Part shown: positions 1-6,427 of the stretch, piece by piece
Layout: each line of letters starts with the position of its first letter
How positions within the stretch are numbered: position 1 is the stretch's first letter
Assembly (NCBI GenBank): GCA_005883855.1
Contig: VBAU01000312.1
Location: forward strand, 6,477 to 13,755
Direction of reading: 5' to 3'
Length of the DNA: 7,279 nt
DNA from: Bacteroidota bacterium
GTDB taxonomy: Bacteria; Bacteroidota; Bacteroidia; Chitinophagales; Chitinophagaceae
Notes under the pieces: generated by a model
The model's input: the letters and a program-made list of their open reading frames with translations, nothing else
Told to the model about the DNA's origin: nothing
The model's database searches: none
Translations under genes and position numbers: made by a program

Positions 1-201
1 CGTCACTTTGAAGAGATCGTTTTCAATACAATCATTCACCGAAATTCAAAACTAAGCGAGGCTCCCAGTGTAGGAAAGCCTGTGATATTATATGATGGCA
101 ACAGCAAAGGGTCTACAAACTACCTGAACCTCGCTAAAGAAATTCTGCAAAAGAATAACATGACGAAGATTACGCAGGAAGAGAGAATCTTGCAGTTGTG
201 A
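1..201 (+). CDS. parA: ParA-family chromosome partitioning ATPase, C-terminal end only
   Basis: The reading frame is open from base 1 to a TGA at 199-201 and encodes the last 66 residues of a protein whose start lies outside the window. The segment includes VFNTIIHRNSKLSEAPSVGK, then an LYDGNSKGSTNYLNLAKE-type stretch. This is the characteristic C-terminal region of Soj/ParA Walker-type ATPases (T-I-x-R-N-x-x-L-x-E-A-P-S-x-G-x-P, then G-x-x-x-Y-x-x-L-A-x-E). ParA binds ATP and nucleoid DNA and works with ParB to segregate chromosome origins. The parB gene downstream supports the call. The stop codon overlaps the first heptamer of the repeat array that follows, so the downstream element abuts the coding region directly. 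The nucleotide-binding motifs lie upstream and cannot be checked here. Confidence 0.93.
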   Translation, partial: RHFEEIVFNTIIHRNSKLSEAPSVGKPVILYDGNSKGSTNYLNLAKEILQKNNMTKITQEERILQL

Positions 202-656
202 GTTCAGAGTTGGGAGTTCTGAGTTCTTTCACTACATTCTTGGATTATAATGGGCGATTATAAGGATTTGATAGTATTTCAGAAGGCTTACCGGCTTGCA
301 ATGGACATTTTTGAAGAATCAAAGAATTTTCCGCCTGGGGAAAGATACAGCTTGACCGACCAAATTAGAAGGTCATCCCGATCTGTTTGCTCCAATCTTG
401 CGGAGGCTTACCGAAAAAGAAGATACAAAGCACATTTTCTTTCAAAACTTTCAGATTCGGAAACAGAAAACACAGAAACTGAAGTTGGGCTAGACTTTTC
501 AAAAGACTGCAAATATTTGACTTCAGAAAAGCATGCGGATTTTATTTTCCGCAATGCCGAAGTAGGCAAAATAATATGGAGCATGATTAATAATCCTGAT
601 AAATTTATATAATTGCACGATGACTCTGAACTCTGAACTCTGAACTCATAACTGAA
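198..656. mobile_element. Heptamer-array inverted-repeat unit enclosing a four-helix-bundle protein gene (IVS-like element)
   Basis: The left arm is four contiguous 7-base units of form NNGAGTT (198-204, 205-211, 212-218, 219-225). The right arm is units of form AACTCNN (622-628, 629-635, 636-642, 643-649, first unit GACTCTG) plus a degenerate AACTGAA at 650-656. The reverse complement of the left arm matches 622-649 at 23 of 28 positions by eye. The enclosed sequence is the gene at 250-612 with short flanks. The left arm overlaps the parA stop and the right arm ends at the base before the parB ATG, so the unit fills the whole parA-parB gap. In 23S rRNA intervening sequences of several bacteria a stem encloses a gene of this same protein family, so a mobile or formerly mobile unit is a reasonable inference. 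No transposase or clear target-site duplication is visible, so calling it mobile is tentative. Confidence 0.6.
250..612 (+). CDS. Four-helix-bundle protein, 23S rRNA intervening-sequence protein (IVP/Avd-like) family
   Basis: This is a 120-residue protein, the usual full length for the family. The N-terminal DLIVFQKAYRLAMDIFEESK helix (6-25) is followed by the signature SLTDQIRRSSRSVCSNLAEA (34-53), then YRKRRYKAHFLSKLSDSETE (54-73) and a C-terminal helix ending SMINNPDKF (111-119). These match the S23/IVP four-helix-bundle family (TIGR02436/PF05635 type), first known from genes inside 23S rRNA intervening sequences and related to the Avd accessory protein of diversity-generating retroelements. 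Members are small, basic and thought to bind nucleic acid; their molecular role is not settled. The ATG at 250 is 24 bases past the left heptamer array, with no Shine-Dalgarno sequence. No independent promoter is evident, so expression may depend on read-through from parA. All four helices are present, so the gene looks intact. Family assignment is firm, function is not. Confidence 0.9.
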   Translation: MGDYKDLIVFQKAYRLAMDIFEESKNFPPGERYSLTDQIRRSSRSVCSNLAEAYRKRRYKAHFLSKLSDSETENTETEVGLDFSKDCKYLTSEKHADFIFRNAEVGKIIWSMINNPDKFI

Positions 657-1574
657 ATGAACGCCCCGAAACAAAATAAAGACGCTCTTGGCAAAGGAAT
701 CCGCTCGCTGTTGCAAAGCATTGATGAGGATCTAAAGACGAGTGCTGGCCATTTGAAGAATACAGTAGTGGAATCAGTCACGAGTGTCAGTCGAATCGCT
801 GTGAGTGAAATTGAAGCCAATCCCAAGCAACCTCGTCACGATTTTGATGAACAATCTATGCAGGAGTTAGCGGCCTCCATTAAAAGATATGACCTGATTC
901 AACCGGTGACGGTTTCAAAACTTCCAACAGGAAAATACCGATTGGTTTCCGGTGAGCGTCGTTTGCGTGCGGCTAAAATGGCGGGACTAAAAGATATCCC
1001 GGCCTATGTAAGACAAGCGAATGATCAGCAATTACTCGAGTTAGCATTGCTGGAAAACTTACAACGCGAGGACCTCAACGCGATAGAAATATCGTTGAGC
1101 TATAAGCGCATGATGGATGAATTAAATCTTACCCAGGAGCAGGTTGCTGAAAACATGGGCAAAGATCGCAGCACAGTCACGAACTACATACGACTATTAA
1201 AGTTGCCTCCCGATATACAGGTCGCTGTGCGCAGCGGAGAGTTAAGTATGGGTCATGCAAGAGCATTGATCAATGTTGACACCGTTGACAAGCAACTTTA
1301 TATTTTCAATGAAATAAAAACTAAAGCGCTATCTGTTCGTCAAACAGAGGCCCTTGTGCGCAAGCTCTACAAGCAAGGCGGCGGTGTTAAAAAATCAGCA
1401 AAAAGCTCAATGCCGCCGGGTTTCCAAAAAATTGAAGATAAATTAGCATCGCATTTTAGCACACGCGTAAAACTAAGGCATGGACGTAATGGAAGCGGGC
1501 AGATCAATATTGAGTACTACTCTCTCGATGAACTCAACAATATTCTCAGGCACATGGATATTTCGATGGAATAA
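657..1574 (+). CDS. parB: ParB/Spo0J-family chromosome partitioning protein (CTPase clamp)
   Basis: The 305-residue protein has the standard ParB layout. An N-terminal ALGKGIRSLL segment (10-19) resembles the ParA-stimulating tail. The ParB/sulfiredoxin-fold domain starts near residue 47 with IAVSEIEANPKQPRHDF and carries the CTP-binding boxes GERRLRAA (99-106) and ENLQREDL (133-140). A helix-turn-helix follows (LTQEQVAENMGKDRSTVTNYIRLLKLP, about 158-184, parS recognition), then LSMGHARAL (196-204) and a linker, with a C-terminal dimerisation segment at about 256-305. In the family, ParB binds parS, slides as a CTP-loaded clamp and spreads on DNA. The ATG immediately follows the right heptamer arm, so the insert has replaced whatever leader parB had. 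No parS-like site (TGTTTCACGTGAAACA) was seen in the window. All key motifs are intact. Confidence 0.96.
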   Translation: MNAPKQNKDALGKGIRSLLQSIDEDLKTSAGHLKNTVVESVTSVSRIAVSEIEANPKQPRHDFDEQSMQELAASIKRYDLIQPVTVSKLPTGKYRLVSGERRLRAAKMAGLKDIPAYVRQANDQQLLELALLENLQREDLNAIEISLSYKRMMDELNLTQEQVAENMGKDRSTVTNYIRLLKLPPDIQVAVRSGELSMGHARALINVDTVDKQLYIFNEIKTKALSVRQTEALVRKLYKQGGGVKKSAKSSMPPGFQKIEDKLASHFSTRVKLRHGRNGSGQINIEYYSLDELNNILRHMDISME

Positions 1575-1608
1575 GAATTCTGATGCTAAGATAGAATCAC
1601 GAAACCCA

Positions 1609-2268
1609 ATGCGAGAAACATCCCGGCTGCTTTTTTTCTTCTTGATAATTTTTTGGCTTTTATTTCTTTTGTCCACTTCATTAGTTTCTTCGGCTCAAAA
1701 AGCGGATACACTTAAGAAAAGAGATTCTCTTCCGGCAGCAACGGTAGACTCATTGATCAAGGCGCAACATAGCCCGCGCAAGGCAGCCGTTCGATCCGCC
1801 ATTATACCGGGTTGGGGCCAGGCGTATAATAATAAAATTTGGAAGATTCCGATCATCTACGCCGCGCTAGGAATTACCGGATACATTTTCGTTGACAACT
1901 TGCAAACCTACAAGGATCTGAAGTTTGCTTATTCAGCAAAGTATAAAGCTTCTTTGCCGCCATATGATTCAACAAGTACATATCCTGGGCCATACCAAGA
2001 TTCAACTGATTACTCTAAAATAAACCCGCGTTATGTGCCTATCTCCCAGGAAGCTTTGAAGCAGGGTCGTGATCAATTCCGACGATACGTTGACTACGCG
2101 GCGGTGTTCTTTATCATATTCTGGGGTTTAAACGTTGTAGATGCAGTAGTGGATGCTCATCTAAAAGCGTTTGACATCAGCCCTGACCTAAGTCTTAAAA
2201 TAAAACCTTCTTATAACCCTATTGCCAATACAGCGGGGATATGCCTTGTGTTAAGATTTAGGCATTAG
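1609..2268 (+). CDS. DUF5683 membrane protein with signal peptide
   Basis: The frame is open from 1480, but the first part overlaps parB and reads unlike protein. The ATG at 1609 gives a 219-residue product that begins with a clear secretion signal or membrane anchor: MRETSR, a long hydrophobic core (7-25), then a small-residue stretch SLVSSAQ. The conserved region is AAVRSAIIPGWGQAYNNKIWK (59-79), typical of the Bacteroidota DUF5683 family. It runs into a probable transmembrane helix (80-95) and a second one at about 163-181 (YAAVFFIIFWGLNVVDAVVD). The protein is therefore predicted in the cell envelope. It starts 34 bases after the parB stop, suggesting one transcript. The order parA-parB-DUF5683 recurs in Bacteroidota, where dapB and lepB often follow; those genes are absent here. 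No biochemical function is known to me. Confidence 0.82.
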   Translation: MRETSRLLFFFLIIFWLLFLLSTSLVSSAQKADTLKKRDSLPAATVDSLIKAQHSPRKAAVRSAIIPGWGQAYNNKIWKIPIIYAALGITGYIFVDNLQTYKDLKFAYSAKYKASLPPYDSTSTYPGPYQDSTDYSKINPRYVPISQEALKQGRDQFRRYVDYAAVFFIIFWGLNVVDAVVDAHLKAFDISPDLSLKIKPSYNPIANTAGICLVLRFRH

Positions 2269-2427
2269 CGTTCACTCGAATGTTTCGATCACGAGAAGCT
2301 TCTAAACTTATCGGGCGATAGTAATTCTACCTCTTTCGTGTGAATATTTTCTTGCTAATTTTATAATGTCTTTCCCCAGCTGTGGAAAAAGTTTTATATG
2401 AGTTTGCTAAAACTGTAGCGATATTGA

Positions 2428-3321
2428 ATGGCGCTTTCAAGTGAACCTGATAGCATGGAAGAATCGAACGAAATATCGGCTTTGTTTCTCCTGATCGACG
2501 ACCCTGATGAAGAGGTGTTTGACGTTGTGAGCAAGAAGATCGTTGATTATGGCAAACACATTATTCCCAATCTTGAACATTTGTGGGAAACAACGCCAAG
2601 CGAAGAAACGCAAACCCGCATTGAGCTGCTGATCCACCGTTTACACTATCGCGATCTCACAGAGGATTTTCATCAATGGAGTGTTTCTGGTCATCACGAC
2701 CTGATGCTGGGCGCACTACTGGTTTGCAAGTTTCAATATCCCGAACTTTCTACCACCCCCGTGTTGCAGGAGATCGAGAAAATCCGCCGCAATATTTGGC
2801 TTGAATTAAATAATTACCTTACTCCCCTTGAACAAATAAATATTGTCACCAGCATCTTATACAGCTATTATGGTTTAAAAGGTGGAGAAACCAGCTACCA
2901 GGAATCAAACGAATTTTTGTTGCACAAAGTGCTGGAAGCAAAACATGGCAACCAGGTCAGTAATGGAATTTTATACCTGATCCTGTGCGAGCTCCTTGAT
3001 ATCCCTGTAAAAGCGATTGGTGTGCCGAAACAATTTGTGATTGCTTATTTTAAGCCGGGCTACTCAGAAGAAAATCTTCCGAATCCGCTCAACAAGGTTG
3101 AATTCTTCATCGATCCTACAACGGGGCAGGTATTTACGCACAAAGACGTCGAAAATTATTTCAAGCGTATCTCTGTTCCTTCAGTTGGCACCTATTTTAA
3201 GCCACAAACCAATAAGAAGATCATCCAGCAACTACTTGAAGAGTTAAGCAAATGCTTCGATGATGATAAGAACCGCTATAAACAAGCAGAGTTGCATGAG
3301 CTGGCAAAGCTTTTAGATTAG
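2428..3321 (+). CDS. SirB1/transglutaminase-like (Transglut_core2) domain protein, probably non-catalytic
   Basis: The product has 297 residues. Residues 1-110 are helical and contain an acidic, HEAT-like first segment (LFLLIDDPDEEVFDVVSKKIVD, 19-40). The second half matches the SirB1-type transglutaminase-like fold: LTPLEQINIVTSILY (131-145), NEFLLHKVLEAKHGNQVSNG (161-180), ILYLILCELLDIPVKAIGVPKQFVIAY (181-207) and FFIDPTTGQVFTHKDVENYF (226-245). In active transglutaminase folds a Cys-His-Asp triad is expected. Here the region aligned with the usual catalytic position reads VSNGILYL with no Cys, and the usual P-x-HF motif reads PKQF. A structural or binding role is therefore more likely than catalysis. 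No signal peptide is visible. An ATG at 2455 (residue 10) is an alternative start. The 159-base gap before it (2269-2427) has no clear gene or promoter. Family call is good, function unknown. Confidence 0.8.
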   Translation: MALSSEPDSMEESNEISALFLLIDDPDEEVFDVVSKKIVDYGKHIIPNLEHLWETTPSEETQTRIELLIHRLHYRDLTEDFHQWSVSGHHDLMLGALLVCKFQYPELSTTPVLQEIEKIRRNIWLELNNYLTPLEQINIVTSILYSYYGLKGGETSYQESNEFLLHKVLEAKHGNQVSNGILYLILCELLDIPVKAIGVPKQFVIAYFKPGYSEENLPNPLNKVEFFIDPTTGQVFTHKDVENYFKRISVPSVGTYFKPQTNKKIIQQLLEELSKCFDDDKNRYKQAELHELAKLLD

Positions 3322-3382
3322 TTCCTTCGCTTCCTTTATTTTTGCTGCGTTTTTAAACCCCATCGCTATTTTTTGCGGATGT

Positions 3383-4074
3383 ATGAGTAAGAGTACAAAT
3401 CACGATGATATCTTCAGCGAGCCTCAGAAGGCTGCCGACTTTAAATTTGGGCAGACCGTAGTTTCCGTTTTTGACGATATGGTGGTCCGGTCGGTTCCTT
3501 TTTACCTTGAGATACAGCGGATGATGACCGAAATGGCGCAAGACTTCGCCGCACCGGGAAGCAACGTATATGACCTGGGCTGTTCAACGGGAACGACGTT
3601 GATCAATCTTGACAAAGTGCTGGCTCCCGATGTAAATTTTATCGGGATAGATGATAGCAAAGAAATGCTGAAAAGATGCAGAGGTAATTTTGATACAGCG
3701 GGGGTAAAGAGAAAATTTGAATTGCAATGTGTTGATCTGAACCAGGGGGTCCGGATAGAAAATGCTTCAGTTGTTGTTATGTGCCTAACGCTGCAATTCA
3801 TTCGGCCGTTATACAGGGAGAAATTGGTGAAAGAGATTTATGACCAAATGAATGACAATTCCTGTTTTATCCTTATCGAAAAAGTTTTGGGAGAGGATTG
3901 CGCAGAAATCATTACAATGACATGGAGATCGCACAAAAACGCGAGGCGCTAGAAAATGTGTTGATCCCGTACAAGCTGATGGAAAATCGTGAACTGCTGC
4001 TGAATAGCGGTTTTCGTTACGTGGATACTTTTTTCAAATGGTACAACTTCAGCGGGATGATTGCAGTGAAGTAG
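3383..4074 (+). pseudogene. cmoA: cmoA-like carboxy-SAM synthase gene broken by an out-of-frame internal deletion
   Basis: The first 172 codons (3383-3898) encode a CmoA-type methyltransferase-fold protein: HDDIFSEP (7-14), VVSVFDDMVVRSVPFY (26-41), the SAM-binding YDLGCSTGTTL (63-73), IGIDDSKEML (87-96) and IENASVVVMCLTLQFI (125-140). The segment at 164-172 ends IEKVLGED. The original frame then reads into nonsense and stops at 3952. The missing C-terminus continues in another frame from 3901 to the TAG at 4072-4074 (RRNHYNDMEIAQKREALENV, then a segment ending FKWYNFSGMIAVK). Compared with E. coli CmoA (my recollection of its sequence, 247 residues) about 15 residues between the ED and the RRN block are gone, consistent with loss of roughly 43 bases near 3898-3901. 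CmoA converts SAM and prephenate to carboxy-SAM for wobble-uridine modification in tRNA. No cmoB is nearby. A consensus or assembly error is the main alternative to true gene loss. Confidence 0.85.
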
Positions 4075-4083
4075 TTCCAGGTC

Positions 4084-4161
4084 GTGAGTCGTGAGTTGTG
4101 AGTCAGAAAAGTTACACTGTATTCTCAACCGCGGACTCTGAACTCTAAACTGGGAACTCAG
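4084..4161. repeat. Empty heptamer-array inverted repeat between the cmoA relic and the ICMT-type gene
   Basis: The left arm is three perfect tandem 7-base units of form GTGAGTY (4084-4090, 4091-4097, 4098-4104). The right arm is four units of form AACTCNN or close to it (GACTCTG 4134-4140, AACTCTA 4141-4147, AACTGGG 4148-4154, AACTCAG 4155-4161). The arms are complementary mainly through the GAGT/ACTC cores, and the two variable positions of each unit largely mismatch. The 29-base centre (4105-4133) has no coding capacity. The array begins 10 bases after the cmoA stop and ends 14 bases before the next ATG. It uses the same unit as the element around the four-helix-bundle gene. Confidence 0.75.
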
Positions 4162-4175
4162 AATTCAAAAAACCT

Positions 4176-4883
4176 ATGGTCAAGCTTGGTAATTTTTTAT
4201 TTCGCAATCGCAACGGCATTTTTCCTCTTTTTTATTTGATGCTCTTTGTTCCTTCCTGGGAAGTATTTTCCAACCCTGTAATCGCAATGATCCTTGGTTT
4301 TAGCATAACCATCATTGGTCAATTGGTAAGAATAATTACCATCGGGCTCGTTTACATCATCCGTGGTGGTAAGGACAGAAGAGTTTACGCGGAAGATCTT
4401 GTCAGCACCGGCATTTTCGCCCACTGCCGCAATCCTTTGTATGTCGGTAACATTCTCATTTTAGTTGGGCTCGGTGTAGCATCTAATTCGCTATTGTTTA
4501 TGGCAGTGTTCACTCCTCTTTTTTTACTTTTTTGGCAGGCGATTGTGTTGGCCGAAGAGAATTATCTCCGAAACAAATTCGGTCAGCAGTATGACGAATA
4601 TTGTGGAAGAGTAAATCGCTGGCTGATCAATTTTAAAGGCCTGGGGCAAACGTTGAACAGTATGGAGTTCAAATGGAAAAGGGTGATCATTCGTGAATAT
4701 AATTCAACCTATATCTGGATGACGGGTGCCGTGCTCATTATCATGAAGCATTTTTATTTGCACGAAGATCAGTTTGATTTTCAGAAAAACCTTCCTGTTT
4801 TTATTGTGATTCTTGTTGCACTATTGCTTCTCTATTTCTTTGCAAGGTACCTGAAGAAATCCAGAAGACTTGCGAGCGACTGA
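4176..4883 (+). CDS. Integral-membrane isoprenylcysteine carboxyl methyltransferase/PEMT-like protein
   Basis: The 235-residue membrane protein carries the ICMT/PEMT-family SAM-binding signature. GIFAHCRNPLYVGNILILVGLG spans 79-100 (the R-N-P-x-Y-x-G core), followed by a hydrophobic helix (101-125) and LAEENYLRNKFGQQYDEYCGRVNRWL at 125-150 (the EE...L...FG..Y..Y...V.R block). Hydrophobic helices are predicted at about 14-27, 34-61, 86-105, 106-125, 180-191 and 207-223. Residues 150-235, with two more membrane spans, extend past the usual catalytic core. Family members methylate lipids, prenylated cysteines or small hydrophobic substrates using SAM at the membrane; the substrate of this one cannot be told from sequence. 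The ATG at 4176 lies just after a heptamer inverted repeat, and its TGA (4881-4883) overlaps the start of another. Convergent with the dehydrogenase gene downstream. Confidence 0.85.
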   Translation: MVKLGNFLFRNRNGIFPLFYLMLFVPSWEVFSNPVIAMILGFSITIIGQLVRIITIGLVYIIRGGKDRRVYAEDLVSTGIFAHCRNPLYVGNILILVGLGVASNSLLFMAVFTPLFLLFWQAIVLAEENYLRNKFGQQYDEYCGRVNRWLINFKGLGQTLNSMEFKWKRVIIREYNSTYIWMTGAVLIIMKHFYLHEDQFDFQKNLPVFIVILVALLLLYFFARYLKKSRRLASD

Positions 4884-4940
4884 CGTGAAATGTGAAACGT
4901 GAAATGTGAAAATTGCCTTTCACGTCTCACGTTTGACGTC
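4882..4940. repeat. Heptamer-array hairpin between convergent genes, possible bidirectional terminator
   Basis: The left arm holds four perfect tandem 7-base units GTGAAAN (4885-4891, 4892-4898, 4899-4905, 4906-4912). The right arm holds three units of the complementary form (TTTCACG 4918-4924, TCTCACG 4925-4931, TTTGACG 4932-4938). Arm 4882-4904 pairs with 4918-4940 at 20 of 23 positions, plus one G-U in RNA, around a 13-base loop. It overlaps the stop codon of the membrane methyltransferase gene and ends 5 bases before the stop of the convergent dehydrogenase gene. That position suits a two-way terminator, although no strong U-tract follows. The heptad structure links it to the two elements upstream. 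Confidence 0.75.
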
Positions 4941-4945
4941 TACGA

Positions 4946-6373
4946 TCAAACATGAAGCTCCCACCCTTTTCTGTACTCTCTTTTCACAAACTGATTGGCA
5001 TCATCAAAGTTTGTAATCTTTATATTTTTTGCGTCCCACAACAGTTTCTTACGTCCATTGAATTTCCCCTTCGAATCTTTAATAGTCCAGCTTCGTAAAG
5101 CGAGGTTGCCCATCAGAATTGTTTCTGTCAAAGGACCGGCGTAGTCAAATGGAGAACTCAATTCTGCCTTTCCATAGCCTGCAATGCAAGCGTTCACCCA
5201 TTGTACATAATGTCCCTCAGGAACACGCGCTAACGTCTTTGCAACATTTACTTCTTTCATTCTCGAAGTGGGCAACAACTTCGGATTGCTTCCATAAGTA
5301 CCGCACATCATTTTCCCCTTTGTTCCTTCAATGATCACGCCACCACTGCCATCACTATCACCCATAATTTCATCCGGTCCAAGTTCATCCGGCCTTTCAG
5401 GTCTTATTCCTCCATCCATCCAATGCATTTTGACATCGGGTTTTCCATTTTTGCCGGAAAATTTTAGTGTGATAGATGATGCAGCAGGGCAACTGTCAGG
5501 GTAATATGACGCTGTCCACATTTGCTCGTAGATTGCGGCTTCGCTGCATTCGACTTCTGACGGATATCCTAATCCAACAGTCTTAAAAGCCGGATCTATC
5601 AAATGACAACCCATGTCACCCAATGCGCCGGTGCCAAAATCCCAATAACCTCTCCAGTTAAAAGGCACATAACCTTCGCGGTAGTCTTGCTGCGCCGCAG
5701 GGCCGAGCCAAAGATCCCAGTTAAGTTCCGGTGGTACGGCGGCAGTTGTTTTTGGTTTTCCAAATCCTTGTGGCCACACCGGTCGGTTCGTCCAAACAAA
5801 AATGGTATGTGCATCGCCAATTATGCCCGCATTGTACCATTCCTGCATTTGCCTCACACCATCTCCACTTGCACCCTGGTTACCCATTTGCGCAACGATC
5901 TTATTTTTTCTTGCCAACTCAGTAAGTAATCTTGCTTCATAGATATCATGAGTCAATGGCTTCTGAACATAAACATGCTTTCCTAATTGCATAGCTGCGA
6001 CTGCGGCAACGGTGTGCGTGTTGTCAGGCGTGGATACAGAACAAGCGTCGATGTTCTTCTTTTCCTTTTCAAGCATCTCACGAAAATCTTTATAATAGGT
6101 CGCTTTAGGAAAACGCTCCCTTGATTTTTTACATTGCCTGTCATCCACATCGCACAATGCCACAATATTTGCCTTGGGACTTTTTGAAAATTCAAAAAGG
6201 TCGCTCTCACCCTTTCCTCCAGCCCCAATGCCGGCAATATTTAATTTGTCGCTAGGTGGAATGAAACCTTTGCCAAGCACATGTCTTGGCACAATAAAAA
6301 AACCGGCCGTTGCGAAGGATGCGTCTTTTAAGAATTTCCTCCTGGAGAATTTTTTCCCTTTGTGATTTCTCAT
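4946..6373 (-). CDS. Tat-exported Gfo/Idh/MocA-family oxidoreductase
   Basis: The product has 475 residues from the ATG at 6373. A TTG 21 bases further upstream also stays in frame but adds nothing recognisable. The N-terminus is a twin-arginine signal: KKFSRRKFLKDASFATAGFF (7-26), with the SRRKFLK motif followed by a hydrophobic stretch. An NAD(P)-binding Rossmann domain follows: KLNIAGIGAGGKG (43-55), VALCDVDD (71-78) and TPDNTH (115-120), then GKHVYVQKPLTHD (131-143), where the classic EKP lysine motif reads QKP. The C-terminal alpha/beta domain carries NWRGYWDFGTGALGDMGCHL (239-258). Family members oxidise or reduce sugars and related polyols with a nicotinamide cofactor. Export through Tat implies folding with cofactor before reaching the periplasm, as seen in many Bacteroidota members. 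The substrate is unknown. It lies 54 bases downstream of a deleted paralogue on the same strand, so both probably share a promoter region. Confidence 0.92.
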   Translation of the reverse strand: MRNHKGKKFSRRKFLKDASFATAGFFIVPRHVLGKGFIPPSDKLNIAGIGAGGKGESDLFEFSKSPKANIVALCDVDDRQCKKSRERFPKATYYKDFREMLEKEKKNIDACSVSTPDNTHTVAAVAAMQLGKHVYVQKPLTHDIYEARLLTELARKNKIVAQMGNQGASGDGVRQMQEWYNAGIIGDAHTIFVWTNRPVWPQGFGKPKTTAAVPPELNWDLWLGPAAQQDYREGYVPFNWRGYWDFGTGALGDMGCHLIDPAFKTVGLGYPSEVECSEAAIYEQMWTASYYPDSCPAASSITLKFSGKNGKPDVKMHWMDGGIRPERPDELGPDEIMGDSDGSGGVIIEGTKGKMMCGTYGSNPKLLPTSRMKEVNVAKTLARVPEGHYVQWVNACIAGYGKAELSSPFDYAGPLTETILMGNLALRSWTIKDSKGKFNGRKKLLWDAKNIKITNFDDANQFVKREYRKGWELHV

Positions 6374-6427
6374 TGTTGAATTGTTTTTTAGCAATAAAAT
6401 TTAAAATAATTTAAGTGTCTATCATTG

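Noticed and set aside
198..225. Heptamer arrays considered as a CRISPR or simple microsatellite
   Set aside because: Units are only 7 bases with no spacers, and each array has an inverted partner, which neither CRISPRs nor plain microsatellites require.
1480..1608. Upstream extension of the DUF5683 reading frame with an earlier start at 1480
   Set aside because: It lies mostly inside parB in another frame, reads as low-quality protein, and would bury the clear signal peptide that starts at the 1609 ATG.
2381..2389. DnaA-box-like TGTGGAAAA upstream of the transglutaminase-like gene
   Set aside because: It differs from TGTGGATAA, occurs singly, and there is no cluster or AT-rich unwinding element suggesting an origin.
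4885..4940. Possible parS site, because GTGAAAC and TTTCACG strings resemble halves of TGTTTCACGTGAAACA
   Set aside because: The halves never join into the 16-base palindrome; they are tandem 7-base units with a 13-base loop between arms.
5119..5929. Plus-strand open frames inside the dehydrogenase gene (5119-5334, 5603-5929, 5731-5925)
   Set aside because: They are antisense shadows of a well-supported minus-strand gene and have no family features.
5957..5965. QKP in place of the EKP motif in the dehydrogenase as a sign of inactivation
   Set aside because: The lysine and its surroundings are kept, and as far as I know QKP is common among exported Bacteroidota members, so it is not evidence of loss of function.
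6374..6394. TTG start giving a 482-residue dehydrogenase
   Set aside because: The ATG at 6373 is a better start, and the seven extra residues add nothing to the Tat signal.
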